Shown: positions 31,421 to 38,792 of the stretch, piece after piece
How positions within the stretch are numbered: the first letter of the stretch is position 1
How the letters are laid out: each line of letters begins with the position of its first letter
Origin: Ruminococcaceae bacterium UBA5891
GTDB taxonomy: Bacteria > Bacillota > Clostridia > Oscillospirales > Acutalibacteraceae
Reading direction: 5' to 3'
Length of the DNA: 52,556 nucleotides
NCBI GenBank assembly: GCA_002431945.1
Contig: DJET01000051.1
Coordinates: 1-52,556, forward strand
Position numbers and translations under genes: made by a program
Notes under the pieces: model-generated
The model's database searches: none
The model's input: the letters and a program-made list of their open reading frames with translations, nothing else
What the model was told of the DNA's origin: nothing

Positions 31421-31500
31421 TCCTGTCTTCTGTTTAGCAGAGAATATATCTCTATATATACTTGACTAAGTAACATAAAGCGGTAGTTTGATGTTTTCAA

Positions 31501-32490
31501 ATGCCAAAATTCGATAAGCTTTCCGACCTTTCGGAAAAAGAATTCAGAGAATACACCTCGTATCTTCTCACCACCGAGGGAAACAAAGCCGCGCGGAAAA
31601 TCGGCGCGGATAACCTCATAGACCACGCCGTCCGTGAACACGCCACCGATGACGTGTGGAATTTGTACCGCTACGGCAACGTTTTAAAGGTGGTGTATAT
31701 CAAGACCTTATCACGCCATAAAACGCGCGAGAGGGGCAAAAAAACGAACGTCAGCGGTAACGCCACTGACGAAAGCACACCAAAAATACCCGATAGCTTC
31801 ATTCCCGATAAGTTTAAAAAATCGGAAAAGAGTGCCGAAAAGGAAAAGCAGCAGCGGTTTTCGCAGTCCTTAAGCAGGACAAAAGCACGCATATTTGAGC
31901 TTGCGGCTTGTAACGAGTTTACGTACTTTTGCACGTTTACGCAGGACGAAGAAAAGCGCGACCGCTTTGACCTTAACGCGTTCCGTACCGATTTCGCACA
32001 GCTTGTGCGAAATATGAACAGGGACAGGGCAGAGGGGGCAAAAATACAATACCTGCTGATACCCGAAAAGCACAAGGACGGCGCGTGGCATATGCACGGC
32101 TTGCTTAAGGGTTTAACCCCCGAAGACCTGCGCCCGTTCACCCTCGATGAAAAGCTGCCGCAGAAGTTGCGCAAGCAACTTAAAGAGGGCGTGAAAATAT
32201 ACGATTGGACGCGCTATCGGCGAGCTTTTGGGTATTTTACGTGTACCGAAATTGAAAGCGCGATAGCGGTTTCAAAGTACGTTACAAAGTACATTACAAA
32301 AGACCTTAAGACCACCACCGCCGAAAGCGGTATGCACCTTTTCTTTGCAAGCCAAGGCTTGAAAAGTCGCGAGGTGCTTAAGTGGCAGTCGTTCGAAAAA
32401 TGCCCGTTTGAAAAATGGGACTTTGAGAACGATTACGTTAAGGTAAAAGAATTGCAAATCAACCCCGAAACGGGGGTGATTTCAGATTGA
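31501..32490 (+). CDS. rep: HUH-type replication initiation protein (Rep)
   Basis: A 329-residue protein with the motifs of rolling-circle initiators: motif I FTYFCTFTQD (about residue 140), the HUH metal motif in GAWHMHGLLKG (His197-Met-His199), and a Tyr motif KYVTKYITKD (Tyr260/Tyr264) for nicking and covalent attachment. The N-terminal 110 residues are charged and of unknown role. The general pattern resembles Rep proteins of small phages and plasmids. The ATG at 31501 has no good Shine-Dalgarno, so translation may be weak or a different internal start may be used. It lies directly downstream of the hairpin array and three-way cruciform. Confidence 0.85.
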   Translation: MPKFDKLSDLSEKEFREYTSYLLTTEGNKAARKIGADNLIDHAVREHATDDVWNLYRYGNVLKVVYIKTLSRHKTRERGKKTNVSGNATDESTPKIPDSFIPDKFKKSEKSAEKEKQQRFSQSLSRTKARIFELAACNEFTYFCTFTQDEEKRDRFDLNAFRTDFAQLVRNMNRDRAEGAKIQYLLIPEKHKDGAWHMHGLLKGLTPEDLRPFTLDEKLPQKLRKQLKEGVKIYDWTRYRRAFGYFTCTEIESAIAVSKYVTKYITKDLKTTTAESGMHLFFASQGLKSREVLKWQSFEKCPFEKWDFENDYVKVKELQINPETGVISD

Positions 32491-32527
32491 GTTTACATTT
32501 TTTGGAAAGTAAAAAGGGGGCGCGATA

Positions 32528-33034
32528 ATGCGCAGTGAATGGATACCAAAGGGTGATTTTGAGATGATACTGGCGGCGCTTACGCCCGAAAACAGGCTCG
32601 CCTGTGAAGTGAGCCTTGCGACGGGGCTTAGGATAAACGACGTTTTGGCGCTTACGCCCGACAAGGTGCGAAAACAGCGTTTTACGGTGTATGAGCAGAA
32701 GACAGGCAAGGCACGCCGCGTGCGGCTGCCTGCCGACCTTGTGGAGCGCTGCCTTGCGTGCAGCGGACAACATTACGTTTTTCAGCACCGCTTAAACGGG
32801 CGGTATCACCGAACACGACAAGCGGTGTGGAAAGACCTTAAAAAGACCGCGGAACGCTTTAACGTGCGGAAAAACATAACGCCGCACTCAGCGCGAAAGG
32901 AATACGCCGTGGAAGAATTCGAGCGCTGCGGCGGCGATTTAAAGCGCGTGCAGCGGCTTTTGTGTCATAGCAGCGAGGCTGTAACGGCGCTTTACGCAAT
33001 GGCAAACGTTTTGAACAAAAAGGCGAGGTTTTAA
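32528..33034 (+). CDS. Minimal tyrosine recombinase (catalytic domain only)
   Basis: A 168-residue integrase-like protein with all catalytic residues of the family: Arg35 (TGLRINDVL), Lys58 (EQKTGK), His120-x-x-Arg123 (TPHSARKEYA), His147 (LLCHSSE) and the nucleophile Tyr156 (TALYAMA). It lacks the usual 100-residue N-terminal core-binding domain; typical integrases have 290-400 residues. The start ATG has AAAGGGGG, so it is not obviously a truncated remnant. It is the probable integrase of the element and may need another DNA-binding partner. Confidence 0.85.
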   Translation: MRSEWIPKGDFEMILAALTPENRLACEVSLATGLRINDVLALTPDKVRKQRFTVYEQKTGKARRVRLPADLVERCLACSGQHYVFQHRLNGRYHRTRQAVWKDLKKTAERFNVRKNITPHSARKEYAVEEFERCGGDLKRVQRLLCHSSEAVTALYAMANVLNKKARF

Positions 33035-33036
33035 GC

Positions 33037-33489
33037 GTGTATGAGCCGCACGAAATAAGCCGAATCACCGCCGATTTTGAGCCGCTTATCAAGCATTACG
33101 CCCGAAAGTGCGGCGGCGAGGAAATGCGCGCGGAATTGTGGGCGTTTTTATGGCAATTAGTGGCAAAAAGACAGGCGATAAACCGCCGATATGTAGCCGT
33201 TGCGATACGCAACAAATTCACCGATTACGTGCGGCTTTTGCAGCGCCGCAGCATAGCCGAACAGCCGCTCGAATGGTGGGAAAACGCCGACGAATGGCAG
33301 AATTTTGAGCCGACCGTGTTTGTTGAAGACCTCTTGCAGCGGTTGACGTACAGGCAGCGGCGCGCCGTGGAGTTGTGCGAACTTTACGGGTTCAGCGCTG
33401 CCGAGGTTGCGCAAATGGACGGTTGCAGCCGACAAGCCGTAAGCCGACTTCGAAAAAGCGGGCTTGACAAATTAAAACGCTTGCTGTAA
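33037..33489 (+). CDS. Sigma-70 region-4-like regulator (element)
   Basis: A 150-residue protein. The C-terminal third is a clear sigma-70 region 4 helix-turn-helix (LTYRQRRAVELCELYGFSAAEVAQMDGCSRQAVSRLRKSGLDKL region). The N-terminal part is helical and resembles region 2 of short sigma-like proteins (RAELWAFLWQLVAKRQAINRRYVAVAIRNKFTDYVR region). It may be an ArpU/late-gene activator or a specialised sigma factor. GTG start 2 bp after the recombinase stop, with AAGGCGAGG upstream; the two are co-transcribed. Confidence 0.78.
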   Translation: MYEPHEISRITADFEPLIKHYARKCGGEEMRAELWAFLWQLVAKRQAINRRYVAVAIRNKFTDYVRLLQRRSIAEQPLEWWENADEWQNFEPTVFVEDLLQRLTYRQRRAVELCELYGFSAAEVAQMDGCSRQAVSRLRKSGLDKLKRLL

Positions 33490-33556
33490 AATGATACTCA
33501 CGAGGTCGAACAAACCGCCGAAAGGAGTACAAAACTTCAAACGGGGTTAAATCTGC

Positions 33557-33565
33557 ATTTAGTAC
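33557..33565 (+). repeat. Extra att-like half-site
   Basis: ATTTAGTAC, the same 9-mer as at 31153-31161 and an inverted copy of the att half-site TACTAAAT. It may be an arm-type binding site for the recombinase. Confidence 0.4.
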
Positions 33566-33590
33566 GGCGCGCCGCTTGTAATTGCCGCAA

Positions 33591-33628
33591 GTGGGGAAAA
33601 TGATTATTGCGGTACGCGTTTTCCACAC
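33591..33628. repeat. Inverted repeat near the right end of the element
   Basis: GTGGGGAAAA (33591-33600) and TTTTCCACAC (33619-33628) match at 9 of 10 positions; another hairpin, CCGCTTG with CAAGTGG, lies just before it. It is 4 bp inside the right att repeat, as expected of a recombinase accessory site or single-strand origin. Confidence 0.55.
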
Positions 33629-33631
33629 TGG

Positions 33632-33663
33632 CAATTATACTAAATGAATATTTAGTATAATTG
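33632..33663. repeat. attR: 19-bp direct repeat within a perfect palindrome
   Basis: 33632-33650 repeats 29420-29438 exactly. With the flanking chromosomal bases it forms CAATTATACTAAAT-GAAT plus the exact reverse complement of the first 14 bases (33650-33663). Reuniting the left chromosomal flank with this arm restores the whole palindrome, consistent with an intact attB. Confidence 0.75.
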
Positions 33664-33763
33664 GGGGAAATATTAAAAAATGGCTCATAATCCGCTTAAT
33701 CTGCCGTTTTGCCTTTCGATTACAATACATATTGCGTAAAGTAAATTCTTTTTTATTTTTCAT
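33635..33763 (-). CDS. Possible small basic peptide ending in the att site
   Basis: A 42-codon frame, MKNKKEFTLRNMYCNRKAKR at its N-terminus, with AGGAG 9 nt before the ATG. The last ~9 codons and the stop fall inside the att palindrome. If real, the element uses the 3' end of a small gene as target and regenerates its end. It is highly basic and matches no family I know. Confidence 0.35.
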   Translation of the reverse strand: MKNKKEFTLRNMYCNRKAKRQIKRIMSHFLIFPPIILNIHLV

Positions 33764-33788
33764 TACTAAAAACTCCTATTTTAAGCCT

Positions 33789-34001
33789 TTATTTACAATT
33801 TATAACAATGTTATATAGATCCTTTATAAATTCGTTCCAAGCCTGCAGTTTTATTCGGTGCAGCAGTATTTCATAATGGTCTAAGTTATCTAAAGCCGAC
33901 AGCCGAAGACTTGTTTTAAGGTCTCTTTCTTCCTGCTCTATTTGGTTGCCTTTTCTGTATACGTATATCATAAGCTTATCTTTAAGTGTCATTTTCTTCA
34001 C
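33789..34001 (-). CDS. Small protein of unknown function
   Basis: A 70-residue, mainly helical charged protein (MKKMTLKDKLMIYVYRKGNQ at the start). There is no membrane segment and no cysteine cluster apart from one near the C-terminus. GGTGAAG precedes the ATG. A strong terminator separates it from spoVAD upstream on the same strand, so it needs its own promoter, which I could not identify with confidence. Function unknown. Confidence 0.6.
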   Translation of the reverse strand: MKKMTLKDKLMIYVYRKGNQIEQEERDLKTSLRLSALDNLDHYEILLHRIKLQAWNEFIKDLYNIVINCK

Positions 34002-34035
34002 CGTGTACCTTTTCTAAATCATTATATTATTAGAT

Positions 34036-34076
34036 ATAAATAAAGCCTTACAAATATTCTGTAAGGCTTTATTTAT
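34036..34076 (-). terminator. Terminator of spoVAD
   Basis: A perfect 17-bp stem, 34036-34052 with 34060-34076 (core AAAGCCTTACA with TGTAAGGCTTT), with a 7-nt loop and A/T-rich tails on both strands. It lies 20 nt beyond the spoVAD stop. Confidence 0.9.
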
Positions 34077-34096
34077 AATTAACCTATTTTTATAAA

Positions 34097-35104
34097 TCAT
34101 ACTTTTTTAATATTTAAAAGATGCGCAATGCCCGGTATGCTTTCACCTTGAAATGATGATGTCGGTGACATAAGCGCGCCTGTTGACATAAATAGAATAT
34201 TGCTAAAATCATTTTTCTCAAAGCGGTGCATAATAAACGAAGACAATACGCTCGCACTGCAGCCGCAACCGGATCCGCCGGAATGTACGTCTTGGCTGTC
34301 ACGGTCGAAAATTATGAGTCCGCAATCACTGTGACGGCATTTAATATTAACGCCTTCACGCTCTAAGAGCTGATAAAATAAATTCGTTCCCACATATCCC
34401 AAATCGCCTGTATAAATTATGTCATAATCCTCCGGAGAGCTATTTGAATCTTCAAAATAGTGTAAGAGTGTACTTGCAGCGGCGGGCGCCATTGCGGCTC
34501 CCATATTATTTGCGTCTTTTATTTTGAAGTCTTCAATTTCTCCGAATGTTACAGAGCTTATACATATCCCCTTTTCGGCTTTTTCCAAAATCAGCGCACC
34601 TGAGCCTGTTACAGTCCACTGAGCCGTCTGAGTACGCTGCGAACCGTAATTAAGCGGATATCTGTATTGCCTTTCAGCCGAGCAAAAGTGTGAAGACGTA
34701 ACTGCCGCCGCGCGTTTTGCAGCACCGGAATCCACAAATATTGCCGCAAGACCGGAAGACAGCGCCATTGTTGAGCAGGCACCGTACAGCCCTATAAACG
34801 GTATTCCGAATTCACGCAAGCCGAAGGAGCTGCCTATGCATTGATTAAGCAGATCGCCCGCAAAAATATTATCAACATCCTTAGGTTCTACGCCCGCACG
34901 GTTAAGCGCATAGCTTAGTGCTGTTTTTTGGAGCTTACTTTCTGCTTTTTCAAAGCTTTTTTCGCCGAAAAAGCTGTCTGTGGTATATGCGTCAAATTCG
35001 TTTGAGAGCGGTCCTTCATGTTCCTTTTTTCCTACCACCGAGCCATATCCCGTAATACACGGGTTATTTTCAAAAACTATTGTTCTTTTTCCGATTCTTT
35101 TCAT
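34097..35104 (-). CDS. spoVAD: Stage V sporulation protein AD
   Basis: A 335-residue soluble SpoVA protein with a thiolase-like fold that binds dipicolinic acid and is needed for its uptake into the forespore. Recognisable blocks are GKRTIVFENNPCITGYGSVVG at the N-terminus, LYGACSTMALSSGLAA (with the thiolase-position cysteine), FCSAERQYRYPLNYGSQRTQ and a C-terminal Gly/Ser/Cys-rich SGGSGCGCSASVLS. Normal length. AGGAG precedes the ATG. In typical genomes it lies between spoVAC and spoVAE; here neither is adjacent and the strand is opposite to spoVAC. Confidence 0.95.
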   Translation of the reverse strand: MKRIGKRTIVFENNPCITGYGSVVGKKEHEGPLSNEFDAYTTDSFFGEKSFEKAESKLQKTALSYALNRAGVEPKDVDNIFAGDLLNQCIGSSFGLREFGIPFIGLYGACSTMALSSGLAAIFVDSGAAKRAAAVTSSHFCSAERQYRYPLNYGSQRTQTAQWTVTGSGALILEKAEKGICISSVTFGEIEDFKIKDANNMGAAMAPAAASTLLHYFEDSNSSPEDYDIIYTGDLGYVGTNLFYQLLEREGVNIKCRHSDCGLIIFDRDSQDVHSGGSGCGCSASVLSSFIMHRFEKNDFSNILFMSTGALMSPTSSFQGESIPGIAHLLNIKKV

Positions 35105-35129
35105 AGCGATACTCCTGTTATAAAAAGTT

Positions 35130-35173
35130 TAAGCCTTCCCTTTCAGCTATTATTTGCCGAAAAGAAAGGCTTA
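35130..35173 (-). terminator. Terminator of the liv operon
   Basis: TAAGCCTT (35130-35137) pairs with AAGGCTTA (35166-35173), with partial pairing inside; on the minus strand AAACTTTTTA follows. It lies 15-58 nt after the livF stop. Confidence 0.7.
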
Positions 35174-35176
35174 TGC
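35148..35176 (-). promoter_or_regulatory. Candidate sigma-G-type promoter of spoVAD
   Basis: On the minus strand, GCATA (35172-35176), a 17-bp spacer, and AATAATA (35148-35154). It matches the forespore sigma-G pattern (gHATR / CATxHTA) except for the first -10 base, and starts transcription about 37 nt before the ATG. Confidence 0.45.
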
Positions 35177-35187
35177 GTTTTAAGGAA

Positions 35188-35901
35188 TTATTTACTTTTT
35201 CCGAGATACGCTTCTTTAACCGATTCGTTTGACAGCAATTCCGTGCCTGTGCCTGTAAGCGTAATTCTTCCCGTTTCTATAACATAACCGAGATCCGCGA
35301 TTTTAAGCGCCATATTAGCGTTTTGCTCATTAAGCAAAACCGTAATACCGCTTTTGTTTATTGTTTTTATAATTTCAAAAATATCTTTAACAACAAGCGG
35401 CGCTAAGCCCAAGGACGGTTCGTCCATCATAATAAGGCGCGGCTTGCTCATAAGGGCACGGCCGACAGCAAGCATTTGCTGTTCACCGCCCGAAAGCGTA
35501 CCCGCAAGCTGCCAATACCGCTCTTTAAGACGCGGAAAAAGCGAATATATATATTCAATGTCGTTATCAAGCTTATCCTTGCGTAAATATGCGCCGATCT
35601 TAAGATTTTCAAGCACCGTAAGGTTTGGGAAAACGCGTCTCCCCTCCGGTACAAGCGTTATGCCGCGGTTTACTATTGCGTCCGGCGTTTTGCCGATAAG
35701 GCTTTCTCCGCCGAACAGTATTTCGCCGCCCTGCGGTTTTACTATACCCGATACCGACCGAAGTATAGTGGATTTGCCTGCTCCGTTAGCGCCTATAAGG
35801 GTTATGATCTTACCCTCAGGTATATCCATGGAAATGCCGTCAACAGCCTTAATTCCGCCGAAATGCACCGACAGATTTTTAATTTCAAGTATATTACTCA
35901 T
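35188..35901 (-). CDS. livF: Branched-chain amino-acid ABC transporter ATPase LivF
   Basis: A 237-residue ATPase of the LivF subfamily: Walker A LIGANGAGKSTIL, the characteristic VPEGRRVFPNLTVLENL block, signature LSGGEQQMLAVGRALM, Walker B LIMMDEPSLGLAP, and a C-terminal YVIETGRITLTGTGTELL. It powers uptake of leucine/isoleucine/valine, or related amino acids, with LivG. The ATG at 35901 is within the 3' end of livG (8-bp overlap); an earlier in-frame TTG has no ribosome site. Confidence 0.96.
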   Translation of the reverse strand: MSNILEIKNLSVHFGGIKAVDGISMDIPEGKIITLIGANGAGKSTILRSVSGIVKPQGGEILFGGESLIGKTPDAIVNRGITLVPEGRRVFPNLTVLENLKIGAYLRKDKLDNDIEYIYSLFPRLKERYWQLAGTLSGGEQQMLAVGRALMSKPRLIMMDEPSLGLAPLVVKDIFEIIKTINKSGITVLLNEQNANMALKIADLGYVIETGRITLTGTGTELLSNESVKEAYLGKSK

Positions 35902-36736
35902 CGTCTTCAGCAACCCCCAAATACGCGTCTATAACCTTTTGATCGGACTGAATTTCCGCCGGAGTACCCTCGGCAATTTTTTTACCGAAATCTATTACGT
36001 ATATACGGTCCGATATATCCATAACAAGGTTCATATGGTGCTCGATAAGCAAAACGGTTATATCGAATTTTTCGCGTATTTCACGTATAAATTCGGTAAG
36101 CTCCTCGGTTTCCTGCGGATTCATACCCGCGGCAGGCTCGTCAAGCAGCAAAAGCTCAGGATTTGTTGCAAGTGCGCGCGCTATTTCAAGCTTACGCTGT
36201 TTTCCGTAAGGCAGGCTTGTTGCAAGCTCGTCTTTAACGTCCGAAAGCCCTACAAGCTCTAAAAGCTCAAGCGTTTCGGCGCGCATTTTAGCTTCCTCTT
36301 TAAAATTCAAATGGAACACAGCCGTAAAAAGATTTGAGCTTCTTCTTAAATGCTTTGCCGTAAGAACGTTTTCAAAAACCGTCATTGACTTGAAAAGGCG
36401 TATATTTTGAAATGTACGCGCCATACCGAGCTTGGTAAGCTTATCCGGTGTTTTGGATATAACGGTATGATATTTACCGTTATTTTCACCCGCATAAAGC
36501 TTTTTCATTTTACCGTGCGGTTTATTTGAAATTACAAGCTTATCCTTGTAATAAATGGCGCCGTTTGTAGGCTCGTAAACGCCGGTTATGGCGTTAAAGG
36601 CAGTGGTTTTTCCTGCGCCGTTAGGACCTATAAGAGCGACAATTTCGCCCTTATTAACCTCCATTGAAAGATTATTAACGGCAACAACGCCGCCGAACTG
36701 CATTGTAATATCGCACAAGCGAAGTACGCTTTCCAT
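35894..36736 (-). CDS. livG: Branched-chain amino-acid ABC transporter ATPase LivG
   Basis: A 280-residue ATPase of the LivG type: Walker A LIGPNGAGKTTAFNAITG, a LivG-specific insert after the strand TFQNIRLFKSMTVFENV, signature LPYGKQRKLEIARAL, Walker B LLLDEPAAGMNPQET and H-loop LLIEHHMNLVMDI. It forms a heterodimer with LivF at the LivH/LivM pore. An extra ~25-residue loop (KPHGKMKKLYAGENNGKYHT region) is a modest insertion relative to E. coli LivG. It starts at the livM stop (1-bp overlap), with GGAGG in front. Confidence 0.96.
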   Translation of the reverse strand: MESVLRLCDITMQFGGVVAVNNLSMEVNKGEIVALIGPNGAGKTTAFNAITGVYEPTNGAIYYKDKLVISNKPHGKMKKLYAGENNGKYHTVISKTPDKLTKLGMARTFQNIRLFKSMTVFENVLTAKHLRRSSNLFTAVFHLNFKEEAKMRAETLELLELVGLSDVKDELATSLPYGKQRKLEIARALATNPELLLLDEPAAGMNPQETEELTEFIREIREKFDITVLLIEHHMNLVMDISDRIYVIDFGKKIAEGTPAEIQSDQKVIDAYLGVAEDDE

Positions 36737-37881
36737 TATTTTTGTACCTCCGCTTTCTGTTTTTTGAATTTATCGGCCGCTTTTGACGGCAGATTTCTAA
36801 TTGCCTTGTAAATGCCTATCGCGCTGAATTCCCTATCCCCCATAATACCGTTACGGAAGAAAAGCACAAATATCATAATAATAACCGAAAATACAACCAA
36901 ACGGAATCCGTTGCGGAATATAGGCGAAGTAATACCCATAAACGTACCGCTGTCAAGCCCTCTGAGCCACCACTCCTGCGAAGCAATATACAAAAAGCTT
37001 GCAAGTATAGAGCCGGTAATCGAACCGATACCGCCGATTACAACAATAAGCAATATTTCATATGTAAGAGCCGAAGTGAACGGCGCCGCATTTGTTGAGC
37101 CTACAAAAACGGCGTACATAGCGCCGCCTATGCCTGCAAAAAACGAGCTTATAACAAAGCTTATCATTTTATGCTTCGCAAGGTTAATTCCCATTGCTTC
37201 GGCGGCAACCTCGTCGTCTCTAATTGCCTTAAACGCTCTGCCATAGGTAGAATGTATAAGCAAGGCTATAATGCCTATACAAATAACGGCAACAATAAAG
37301 AAAGGAATTACAAAAGACATTTTAGCAAAAACGGTATCTGCCAGACGCGCCTTAAACGTATTCAGCTGACTTATCGGGAAGGATCCGTTTGTAACTCTTC
37401 CGAATTTATCCCACTGTATTATCGTGCGCAGAATTTCGGCAAAGCCAAGCGTTGCAATGGCGAGATAATCGCTTTTAAGCTTTAATACGGGAAGACCGAT
37501 AAGAAACGAAAACAGCGCCGCGGCAAGGCCTGCTAAAATTATTGCAACTATTATAGGCAATTGAAAGTTTATGATCGGCTTGCCTGAAAAGCTGTATACC
37601 ATTTCACGGCTTGCATTATCAACCGAAAACACCGAATACATATAAGCGCCTATAAGCATAAAGCCTGCCTGACCGAGCGAAAAAAGACCGGTAAAGCCGT
37701 TGAGTAGGTTCATAGAAACCGCAACTATTGCGTAAACACAGCCCTTTTGAAGCACCTTTACTATCATATCAACCGAAAGCGAGGTTGCGTCTATGTATAT
37801 AAGCACGGCAACAAGAGCCGCAAAAAGTATAAGGTTGCATATTGTATTTTTCTTTTTGTCCGCAGGACTTAAGATTTTCAT
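36736..37881 (-). CDS. livM: Branched-chain amino-acid ABC transporter permease LivM
   Basis: A 381-residue membrane protein with about ten helices. Diagnostic blocks are FSLGQAGFMLIGAYMYS and GRAFKAIRDDEVAAEAMGINLAKHKMISF, the EAA-like loop contacting the ATPases, plus VIGGIGSITGSILASFLY. A longer basic C-terminal tail follows. It pairs with LivH, 14 bp upstream. Confidence 0.95.
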   Translation of the reverse strand: MKILSPADKKKNTICNLILFAALVAVLIYIDATSLSVDMIVKVLQKGCVYAIVAVSMNLLNGFTGLFSLGQAGFMLIGAYMYSVFSVDNASREMVYSFSGKPIINFQLPIIVAIILAGLAAALFSFLIGLPVLKLKSDYLAIATLGFAEILRTIIQWDKFGRVTNGSFPISQLNTFKARLADTVFAKMSFVIPFFIVAVICIGIIALLIHSTYGRAFKAIRDDEVAAEAMGINLAKHKMISFVISSFFAGIGGAMYAVFVGSTNAAPFTSALTYEILLIVVIGGIGSITGSILASFLYIASQEWWLRGLDSGTFMGITSPIFRNGFRLVVFSVIIMIFVLFFRNGIMGDREFSAIGIYKAIRNLPSKAADKFKKQKAEVQK

Positions 37882-37895
37882 AACACTTTTCCCCC

Positions 37896-38774
37896 TTATA
37901 CCTTATCGGTGACCTTTTCACCGAAGAGACCCGACGGTTTAACGCAAAGTATAACAATTAGCAGCGCGAATGTAAATGCGTCTGAAAACGGCGTAAGGCT
38001 TACTCCCCCGATGCTTACCGCACGGATAAGATTTTCGCAAATACCGATTATAAAAGCACCTACAACAGCGCCGGGAATAGATCCTATACCGCCGAATACC
38101 GCTGCCACAAACGATTTAAGGCCCGGCATTGAGCCCGATGTGGGCACAACGGACGGATAATTTGAAAAATACAGTATGGAGCCTACCGCCGCCAAAAATG
38201 AACCGATAACAAAGGTCATACTGATAACGCGGTTTATTTTAACTCCCATTAACTGGCTTGTTTCAAAATCCTTTGAAACGGCGCGCATTGCTATACCGAT
38301 TTTGGTAAATTTAATAATTGCAACAAGCGCTAACACAAGCAGTATGGTAAGCACAGGCGTAATAACGGTAACCCACTTTGTTGTGGCGCCGAAAATTTTT
38401 ACCGTGTTTGACAAAACCGGTATTGTGGGGTAAACCTTTGCAAGACCGCCCGTAGCGTAAAGCGCTATGTTCTGAAGAGTATACGAAACGCCGATTGCGG
38501 ATATCATAACCGACATACGCGGCGCCGAACGAAGCGGCTTATACGCAACGCGTTCGACCGTAACGCCGATCAAAACCGTCACAAGCAGTACAAACGGTAT
38601 TGACAAATAAAGCGGCATCGCCGTGGTTGCGTATACCATTATAAGGCCTGCAACCATAAATATATCACCGTGAGCGAAGTTGATTAAACGCAGTATACCG
38701 TAAACCATAGTATAACCTATGGCTATAAGGGCATACTGACCGCCTACGGAGATACCTGCCAATAAGTAATCCAT
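37896..38774 (-). CDS. livH: Branched-chain amino-acid ABC transporter permease LivH
   Basis: A 292-residue membrane protein with about eight helices. Family blocks are GYTMVYGILRLINFAHGDIFM near the N-terminus, the EAA-like loop MRAVSKDFETSQLMGVKINRVI and FGGIGSIPGAVVGAFIIGI. GGAGG lies in front of the ATG. It follows a stem-loop that separates it from livJ, so the permease genes are probably expressed at a lower level than the binding protein. Confidence 0.95.
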   Translation of the reverse strand: MDYLLAGISVGGQYALIAIGYTMVYGILRLINFAHGDIFMVAGLIMVYATTAMPLYLSIPFVLLVTVLIGVTVERVAYKPLRSAPRMSVMISAIGVSYTLQNIALYATGGLAKVYPTIPVLSNTVKIFGATTKWVTVITPVLTILLVLALVAIIKFTKIGIAMRAVSKDFETSQLMGVKINRVISMTFVIGSFLAAVGSILYFSNYPSVVPTSGSMPGLKSFVAAVFGGIGSIPGAVVGAFIIGICENLIRAVSIGGVSLTPFSDAFTFALLIVILCVKPSGLFGEKVTDKV

Positions 38775-38792
38775 TAAAATTCCTCCGAATAA

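Larger units (their letters stand above)
30647..31500 (+). other. Hairpin-dense non-coding region of the element (candidate replication origin)
   Basis: About 850 bp with no convincing gene; open frames here lack ribosome sites and have Arg/Ala/Pro-rich nonsense composition. It is markedly GC-richer than the chromosome and packed with inverted repeats: 30742-30782, 30809-30834, AGCGC-CGCA-GCGCT near 30950, 31071-31160, GGCGCGG...CCGCGCC near 31280, and the six-unit array 31322-31420. Its place directly before an HUH Rep gene makes it the likely double- and/or single-strand origin. Confidence 0.6.
29420..33650. mobile_element. Small integrated element (HUH Rep + minimal tyrosine recombinase), ~4.2 kb
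   Basis: The interval is bounded by an exact 19-bp direct repeat and interrupts sporulation genes. It carries a compact module unlike its surroundings: tiny overlapping genes, an ~850-bp GC-rich non-coding block full of hairpins, an HUH-type Rep (31501), a 168-residue tyrosine recombinase (32528) and a sigma-region-4-like regulator (33037), all on the plus strand. Uniting the flanks restores a perfect 14-4-14 palindrome (CAATTATACTAAAT-GAAT-inverse), a sensible tyrosine-recombinase attB. No capsid, relaxase/type IV or antibiotic-resistance gene is present, so it resembles an integrated rolling-circle plasmid or a satellite element. Boundaries are inferred. Confidence 0.72.
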
